Positions 59,190-64,000 of a stretch of DNA of 64,000 nucleotides are shown in pieces (position 1 is the stretch's first letter; each line of letters opens with the position of its first letter). This DNA is from Ornithinicoccus hortensis (lineage in GTDB: Bacteria; Actinomycetota; Actinomycetes; Actinomycetales; Dermatophilaceae). A program made the position numbers and the translations under genes. Location: the NCBI RefSeq assembly GCF_006716185.1, contig NZ_VFOP01000001.1, positions 310,001 to 374,000 on the forward strand. The letters run 5' to 3'. Under the pieces are notes generated by a model. That model had not been told where the DNA came from. It saw only the letters and a list, made by a program, of their open reading frames with translations, and searched no databases.

Positions 59190-59505
59190 TGGCGAGGACC
59201 GAAGCCCCGGGGTCCCGCGGCAACAGGTGCAGGGTGTGCCCGGAGCGGAGGTCGCGGGCGGTGAGGTCGAGGACCTGAGCCAGGTCCACCCCCAGCGCCC
59301 CGGTGATCGCCGAGATCATCTCCGAGGACGGGTCCTTGCGGCCGCGCTCGACCTCGGAGAGGTACTGCGGGGAGATGCCGGCCAGCGCCGCCGTCTCGGT
59401 GAGGGTCAGCCGCCGGCGCTGCCGCATCCGGCGCAGCCGCGCCCCGAGCACCTCGCGCCACAGCGGCGGGGGTTCGCTCGTCACGGGGACAGCACGCTCC
59501 GACAT
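59179..59505 (-). CDS. XRE regulator, PopR/ClgR-like
   Basis: 108 residues. HTH_3 domain (about 18-75): LGARLRRMRQRRRLTLTETAALAGISPQYLSEVERGRKDPSSEMISAIT. The chain ends LAMAA, a two-alanine C-terminus as in ClgR and PopR, which Streptomyces Clp degrades to switch off their own activation of clp genes. It converges on the clpP pair. A role as activator of these clpP genes, turned over by Clp, is inference from the shared architecture and position. Confidence 0.85.
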   Translation of the reverse strand: MSERAVPVTSEPPPLWREVLGARLRRMRQRRRLTLTETAALAGISPQYLSEVERGRKDPSSEMISAITGALGVDLAQVLDLTARDLRSGHTLHLLPRDPGASVLAMAA

Positions 59506-59592
59506 GGGTCGAGCCTACCGCCGTGGTCGTCGGGACACCCCCTGAAATCCGGATCCGGTGTGGTGTACCAGAACCGCCCGCTATCCCGCAAG

Positions 59593-60501
59593 ATGGATCC
59601 CGTGAACACGGACCGCCCGCACGCGGCCCACGAACTCCGGGCCCACCGGACCCGCGCGCGGATGACGCAGGAGGAGTTGGCCTACGCCTCCGGGGTCAGC
59701 GTGCGCACGCTGCGGGCGTTGGAGGCCGGCCGGATCCGCCGACCGCACCGACCCACCCTGCTCGCCCTCGCGGCCGGGCTCGACCTGGACCCCCGGCAGA
59801 CCAGCGAGTGGGTGGACCTGTGGCGCGACCAGCAGGAGGTGCTGGACCTGACGGAGTTCCTGGACCCGCGGGCCGACGTCGAGGCGATGATCGCGCGCTT
59901 CGGGGAGCACCGGGGGGTCTTCTACCGCGAGGTGAGCCTGACGACCCGGTCGGTGATCGGTCCGAACCGGTTGCTGCACTACCGCGAGACGCAGCTGGTG
60001 AAGACCGCGCTGGTGGACGGCATCGACTCGATGATGTTCATCTTCGGCGGCGACCCGATGCTGGATGCCGACAAGGTCCGGGTGACCGCCCTGCGCGGCT
60101 GCGAGCTGGGCGAGCTGATCCCGCTGCCGGAGACCAACGAGGTGCTCTTCTTCCTCGACCTGGGCCGGCGGCTGCGGGTGGGCGAGACGGTCACCCCCGC
60201 CTACTCGCTGGACCTGTCCGAGGCGGTGTTCCCGCCGGAGGAGCTGGCGCGTCGCGGGCTCGAGTTCGAGCCGAGCACCGGGGTCACCTGGACGATGCGC
60301 ACCCCGCTGGGTCACTTCCTGTCCCTGGTCGAGTTCCAGGGGGTCGACCCCCCGCCGCGGGTCTGGCAGGTGGCCGGCAAGGGGCTGCGCTCGCAGCGCA
60401 CCCGGGTCCGCGACCTCGCGGTGGACCGGTTCGGCACGGTGCACCTGACCGCGGACAACGTGCCGATCGGGACGCACGGCATCAAGTGGGAGTGGGACTG
60501 A
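59593..60501 (+). CDS. Helix-turn-helix regulator with large C-terminal domain
   Basis: 302 residues from ATG 59593. HTH_3 domain (about 10-65): HELRAHRTRARMTQEELAYASGVSVRTLRALEAGR. The rest has alternating beta-rich stretches (VFYREVSLTTRS, LVDGIDSMMFIFGGDPML, NEVLFFLDLGRRLRVGE, TWTMRTPLGHFLSLVEF) without enzymatic motif. It may be an activator with ligand-binding C-terminal domain. Divergent from the PopR-like gene, so shares its promoter region. Confidence 0.8.
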   Translation: MDPVNTDRPHAAHELRAHRTRARMTQEELAYASGVSVRTLRALEAGRIRRPHRPTLLALAAGLDLDPRQTSEWVDLWRDQQEVLDLTEFLDPRADVEAMIARFGEHRGVFYREVSLTTRSVIGPNRLLHYRETQLVKTALVDGIDSMMFIFGGDPMLDADKVRVTALRGCELGELIPLPETNEVLFFLDLGRRLRVGETVTPAYSLDLSEAVFPPEELARRGLEFEPSTGVTWTMRTPLGHFLSLVEFQGVDPPPRVWQVAGKGLRSQRTRVRDLAVDRFGTVHLTADNVPIGTHGIKWEWD

Positions 60502-60571
60502 CCCGGCCCGAAAGTTGCCGGTGATCTTGCCTGTTCGACCGGTCGGTCCGCCCGATTAGATGGGAGGCATC

Positions 60572-60619
60572 GGCGACCCGCACCGTGCATGCGGAGGGGG
60601 ATGCACGGTGCCGGTCGCC
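60572..60619. terminator. 19-bp stem-loop between convergent genes
   Basis: Arms 60572-60590 and 60601-60619 (GGCGACCCGCACCGTGCAT against its complement, 18 of 19 paired) with a 10-base loop, centred between the HTH gene (+) and the VOC gene (-). Good bidirectional terminator; no T-tract. Confidence 0.75.
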
Positions 60620-60644
60620 GTAAATCCACGCAGCGGGTCGACGC

Positions 60645-61046
60645 TCAGCGGAACAGGCAGAACGGGTGACCCGCCGGGTCGAGCAGCACCCGCACGTCGT
60701 CCTGCGGCTGGTGCGAAACCAGCTCGGCCCCGCACTCCACCGCCCACGCGACAGCCTCGGTCAGGTCCTGCACCCAGATGTCCAGGTGCTCCATGGTCTG
60801 CTGCCGGCCCTGCTCGCTGGGCCACACCGGCCGCTCGTAGTGCGCCTCGTACTCGAAGTTGAGGGTGACCGTGCCGTGGTCCCCGGTGGTGCGCAGCTGG
60901 GCCCAACCGGCCCCGGGCGGTTCCCCGGGTGCGGCCGGTTCGGTCGCCGCGACCTCGGTCGACAGCAGCCGGGCGTAGAACTCCGCCAGCTCCCGGGGTG
61001 CAGGCGCACCGATGGTGACGGAGGTCAGCTGCAGGCGCGGGGGCAT
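60645..61046 (-). CDS. VOC family protein
   Basis: 133 residues from ATG 61046. One glyoxalase/bleomycin-resistance-type domain, QLTSVTIGAPAPRELAEFYARLL at the start and LLDPAGHPFCLFR at the end, with a His in MEHLDIWVQ. Metal-site residues are only partly kept. Function unknown. Confidence 0.85.
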   Translation of the reverse strand: MPPRLQLTSVTIGAPAPRELAEFYARLLSTEVAATEPAAPGEPPGAGWAQLRTTGDHGTVTLNFEYEAHYERPVWPSEQGRQQTMEHLDIWVQDLTEAVAWAVECGAELVSHQPQDDVRVLLDPAGHPFCLFR

Positions 61047-61130
61047 GGCCCCCAATCTAGGACCGCCCCGGGCCGTATGCCGTCAGCCGGCACCGGCGTC
61101 GGGGCGCCACCCCTCGGGGTGGGCCGTGGG

Positions 61131-62555
61131 TCAGCCGGACCCGACGCCGTGCACGGTGCGCAGCAGCCCCTGGTAGCGACCGGTGATCTCGGCGGCCTGC
61201 TCCGGGGTGCCCCGACCCTGCGCCGGCTGGCTCACCGCCATCGGCCACTCCGGTGCAGCCGCGTCCCCGGACAACGCCCAGGCGGCCTGCCGCGCCGCGC
61301 CGAGCGCGACGTACTCGCGGCTCTCCGGCACCACGACGGGTACCCCGAACAGGTGCGCCGCGACCTGCTGCACGGCGGCCGAGGCACTGGCGCCACCGAT
61401 GAGCAGGACACGCTCCACGTCCGCACCCTGGTCGCGCAGCGCGGTCACTCCGGCCACCAGGTTGAGCAGCATCCCCTCGACGGCGGCGCGCGCCAGGTTC
61501 TCCGGGGTGGCGTTGCTGCGCGTCAACCCGCTTAGCGTCCCCGTGGCGTCCGGCAGGTCGGGCGTGCGCTCCCCGTCCAGGTAGGGCAGCAGGCTGAGCC
61601 CGTCCGCCCCCGGCTCGGCGGCGAGCGCCAGCCGGTCCAGCTCGGCCAGGTCGACGCCCACCATGGTCGCGGTGGCGGTCAGCACCCGCGCGGCGTTCAG
61701 CGTGCACATCAGCGGCAGGTAGGCACCGGTCGCGTCGGCGAAGCCGGCCACCGCACCGCTGGGGTCGTCCGGGCAGGTCTGCGACGTGGTGAACACCGTG
61801 CCGCTGGTGCCGAGCGACACAGCGACGTCGCCGGGCTTCAGCCCGAGGCCCAGGCCGGCCCCCATGTTGTCGCCGGTGCCGGCCGCCACGAGCAGACCCG
61901 AGCCGGTCGTGCCGGCGGCCTCGCTCGGCCCCAGCACCCGCGGCACCCCGAACTCCCGGCCCAGAGCGCACCGCATGATGTCGGTGTCGTACTCGCCGCT
62001 CCGGGACGACCAGTAGCAGGTGCCGGAGGCGTCGCCCCGGTCGGTGGTCCAGCCGGTGAAGCCGCCCCCCTCCTGCAGCACCCGGCCGGTCAGCCAGTCG
62101 TGCGGCAGGACGACGGTGGCCACCCGGCCCGCCTCCTCCGGCTCGTGCTCGGCCAGCCAGCGCACCTTGGTCGCGGTCATGCTCGCGACCGGCACCACCC
62201 CGATCCGGGACGCCCAGGCCTGCGGCCCGCCGAGCTCGGCCACCAGGTCGGCGGCGGCGCCGGCCGAGCGGGTGTCGTTCCACAACAGCGCCTCGCGCAC
62301 CACGGTGTCGGCCTCGTCCAGGGCCACCATGCCGTGCTGCTGGCCCCCGACCGCGATCGCCGAGACGCCGTCGAGCAGCCCGCCGGAGACCGCCTCCTGA
62401 TAGGCCTCCCACCACCGGTCGGGGTGCACCTGGGTGCCGTCCGGGTGTTTCGCCCGGCCCTCCCGGACCACCTCGCCGGTGGCGGCGTCGCAGACGACGA
62501 CCTTGCAGGACTGGGTGGAGCTGTCGACGCCGGCGACCAGGCGACGTTCCGTCAC
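61131..62555 (-). CDS. xylB: Xylulokinase (FGGY family)
   Basis: 474 residues from GTG 62555, chosen because GGAGG sits five bases before it; in-frame ATG 62567 and GTG 62573 are alternatives. FGGY kinase: ATP/phosphate loop GVDSSTQSCK, AIAVGGQQHGMVALD, catalytic base Asp in TTDRGDASGT, and LIGGASASAAVQQVAAHLFGVPV at the C-terminus. Phosphorylates D-xylulose. It follows the polyol dehydrogenase on the same strand, which would provide xylulose from arabitol or xylitol. Confidence 0.93.
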   Translation of the reverse strand: MTERRLVAGVDSSTQSCKVVVCDAATGEVVREGRAKHPDGTQVHPDRWWEAYQEAVSGGLLDGVSAIAVGGQQHGMVALDEADTVVREALLWNDTRSAGAAADLVAELGGPQAWASRIGVVPVASMTATKVRWLAEHEPEEAGRVATVVLPHDWLTGRVLQEGGGFTGWTTDRGDASGTCYWSSRSGEYDTDIMRCALGREFGVPRVLGPSEAAGTTGSGLLVAAGTGDNMGAGLGLGLKPGDVAVSLGTSGTVFTTSQTCPDDPSGAVAGFADATGAYLPLMCTLNAARVLTATATMVGVDLAELDRLALAAEPGADGLSLLPYLDGERTPDLPDATGTLSGLTRSNATPENLARAAVEGMLLNLVAGVTALRDQGADVERVLLIGGASASAAVQQVAAHLFGVPVVVPESREYVALGAARQAAWALSGDAAAPEWPMAVSQPAQGRGTPEQAAEITGRYQGLLRTVHGVGSG

Positions 62556-62586
62556 CGGGACCTCCATCCTCACGTGTCGGTGCCCG

Positions 62587-64000
62587 TCATCGACGGACCA
62601 GGGCCTCTACCGTGGCGCGTGCGCCGCGCGAGTGCAAGGACTCCAGGGCCGCGGCGTAGGCCGTGGTGAACCGTTCGTGCTCCACCAGGTCGCCGAACAG
62701 GTCCGGGTCGCGCAGGAAGGCCAGCGGGTCCTCGGCCTGTCGCGCGGCGGCGGCCATCACCCGGTCCTTGAGCCGGTCCACCACCTCGATCGGCTCCCCC
62801 TGCTCGTCGCGCCCCTCGGCATACCGGGCCCAGGAGGCGACCACGAGGGCGGAGTAGTCGATCGGCCCGTCGTGGGCCAGGTTGTCCCGGATCACCGGCA
62901 CCAGCCACTTGGGGATCCGGTCGCTGCTCTCCTGGCAGAGCCGGGCCAGGGTGTCCCGCACCTCGGGGTTGGCGAACCGCTCGATCAGGGTGTGCCGGTA
63001 GGCGTCCAGGTCGGTGCCGGGCACCGGCGGCAGCGTCGGGGCGCCCTCCGTGGCCATGTAGCCGTGCAGGAAATCGACGAACAACGGGTCCTGGCACACC
63101 TCGTGGGCGTAGCGGTAGCCGGACAGGTAGCCGACGTAGCAGAGCGCCTGGTGGCTGGAGTTGAGCATCCGCAGCTTCATCAGCTCGAACGGGACGACGT
63201 CCTCCACGATCTGCACCCCGACGTCCTCGTATGCCGGGCGCCCGTCGGTGAAGTGGTCCTCCAGCACCCACTGGGTGAACGGCTCGGTGACCACCGGCCA
63301 GGCGTCGGCCACGCCGAACTCCTCGGCCAGCGCGGCCGTGTCCTCCTGCGTGGTGACCGGGGTGATCCGGTCCACCATGCAGTTCGGGAAGGCCACCTCC
63401 CGGTCCATCCAGTCGGCCAGCTCCGGGTCCTTGAGCCGGGCGAAGGCGGTGATCATCTTGCGCGCCACGTCACCGTTGCCCGGCAGGTTGTCGCAGGAGT
63501 TCACCGTGAACGGCGGGGTGCCGGCCGCGCGCCGGGCGGCCAGCGCCGCGACGATGAAGCCGAAGGCGGTGCTCGGCGTCGCGCCCTCCTGCAGGTCGTG
63601 CTGGATGCCGGGGTCGCTCGGGTCGAACTCGCCGGTCACCTGGTTCACCAGGTAGCCGCCCTCGGTGATGGTGAGCGAGACGATCCGGGTCGCCGGGTCG
63701 CCCATCACCTCCAGCACCGCCTGCGGGTCCTCCGGCGCGAAGATCATCCGGCGGATGGACCCGATCACCCGGGGCTCGCGGCGCCCGTCGGGGTGCTTGA
63801 CCACCAGGGTGTAGAGCCCGTCCTGGCCGTTCAGGGCGTCCACGATCCGCCGGTCGTGCGGGAGCACGCCCACCCCGCAGATGCCCCAGGTCAGGGCGTC
63901 GGCGCCGCCCTCGTTCATCAGGGAGTCCAGGTACATCGCCTGGTGGGCCCGGTGGAACCCACCCACGCCGAAGTGGACGATGCCGGTGGTCACCGAGGCA
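62587..64000 (-). CDS. Mannitol dehydrogenase-family polyol dehydrogenase, 5' end cut off
   Basis: Stop at 62587; the frame is open to the right edge. The first residues seen (ASVTTGIVHFGVGGFHRAHQ) show the start lies just outside. Long-chain polyol dehydrogenase: NAD loop GIVHFGVGGFHRAH, catalytic Lys-x-x-x-x-Asn-x-x-His in ELMKLRMLNSSHQALCY. Oxidises mannitol, arabitol or similar to ketose. Only 31 bases separate it from xylB, so arabinitol to xylulose to xylulose-5-phosphate is the likely route; mannitol to fructose is the alternative. Confidence 0.93.
   Translation of the reverse strand, partial: ASVTTGIVHFGVGGFHRAHQAMYLDSLMNEGGADALTWGICGVGVLPHDRRIVDALNGQDGLYTLVVKHPDGRREPRVIGSIRRMIFAPEDPQAVLEVMGDPATRIVSLTITEGGYLVNQVTGEFDPSDPGIQHDLQEGATPSTAFGFIVAALAARRAAGTPPFTVNSCDNLPGNGDVARKMITAFARLKDPELADWMDREVAFPNCMVDRITPVTTQEDTAALAEEFGVADAWPVVTEPFTQWVLEDHFTDGRPAYEDVGVQIVEDVVPFELMKLRMLNSSHQALCYVGYLSGYRYAHEVCQDPLFVDFLHGYMATEGAPTLPPVPGTDLDAYRHTLIERFANPEVRDTLARLCQESSDRIPKWLVPVIRDNLAHDGPIDYSALVVASWARYAEGRDEQGEPIEVVDRLKDRVMAAAARQAEDPLAFLRDPDLFGDLVEHERFTTAYAAALESLHSRGARATVEALVRR

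Overview
The window is about 64 kb of high-GC (roughly 70-73% by eye) actinobacterial chromosome. The base composition, frequent GTG starts, ATGA/GTGA stop-start overlaps, leaderless-looking TANNNT promoters, an F420-dependent glucose-6-phosphate dehydrogenase (fgd), a DUF222 HNH endonuclease and paired ClpP paralogues fit the Actinomycetota. Micrococcales of the Intrasporangiaceae/Ornithinimicrobium type is my guess, not something the sequence proves. No rRNA, tRNA, IS element, prophage or CRISPR array was seen. No stretch above 300 bases lacks a gene. Almost all of the window looks like chromosomal core or niche metabolism. One small lower-GC islet (about 1970-3190) looks foreign.

Layout. 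1-3300: the 3' end of ilvA, a small HTH-like protein behind a dense cluster of TGTGCA half-sites, a VWA protein, and the low-GC islet with a frameshifted lipoprotein and an orphan protein. 3315-5322: an M50 protease and a saccharopine-dehydrogenase-like enzyme. 5391-14828: a sugar catabolic regulon with a ROK repressor, a divergent operator, an ABC importer (ATPase, two permeases, lipoprotein binding protein), two TIM-barrel sugar epimerases/isomerases and a Gfo/Idh/MocA oxidoreductase. 14895-16557: universal stress protein, paired CrcB/FluC fluoride channels, DUF2180 zinc protein. 16688-20370: molybdenum cofactor genes (mog, moaA, moaD, mobA, moeB). 20414-35120: nitrogen-oxide respiration, with regulator-narGHJI, regulator-narK, and a divergent DUF2249-hemerythrin-NnrS-like-NirK operon whose nitrite reductase is a fusion of membrane, cupredoxin and NirK domains. 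35150-36271: a yybP-ykoY (Mn2+) riboswitch in front of terC. 36291-45553: nagA, an EamA transporter, a DinB/pentapeptide protein, an aldo-keto reductase, a DUF202 pair, a GlgB-like glucanase, VOC and spermidine-synthase-like proteins. 45671-54761: HNH endonuclease, glycosyltransferase, orphan LuxR response regulator, scoAB-thiolase, pdxK, YchJ, fgd, YqeY-like protein. 54907-64000: a double aminoglycoside-phosphotransferase-fold protein, a lysine-forming saccharopine-dehydrogenase-like protein, two ClpP paralogues (one lacking the catalytic serine) facing a PopR/ClgR-like regulator, an XRE regulator, a VOC protein, xylulokinase, and a mannitol-type polyol dehydrogenase running off the right edge.

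How it works together. The Moco genes supply the cofactor of NarG. NarK imports nitrate and exports nitrite, NarGHI reduces nitrate to nitrite, and NirK reduces nitrite to NO. The hemerythrin, DUF2249 and NnrS-like proteins probably handle NO or metals. No nitric oxide reductase or nitrous oxide reductase is present here. Two paralogous regulators with identically spaced cysteines (C-x13-C-x31-C) head the nar and narK units and look like iron-sulfur sensors.

The most unusual signals are the tri-domain NirK locus with its twin Cys regulators, the catalytically dead ClpP paired with a PopR-like factor, the doubled phosphotransferase, several short tandem duplications just after stop codons, and a genome-style excess of GTATGCC/GGCATAC with scarcity of the parental GTACGCC.
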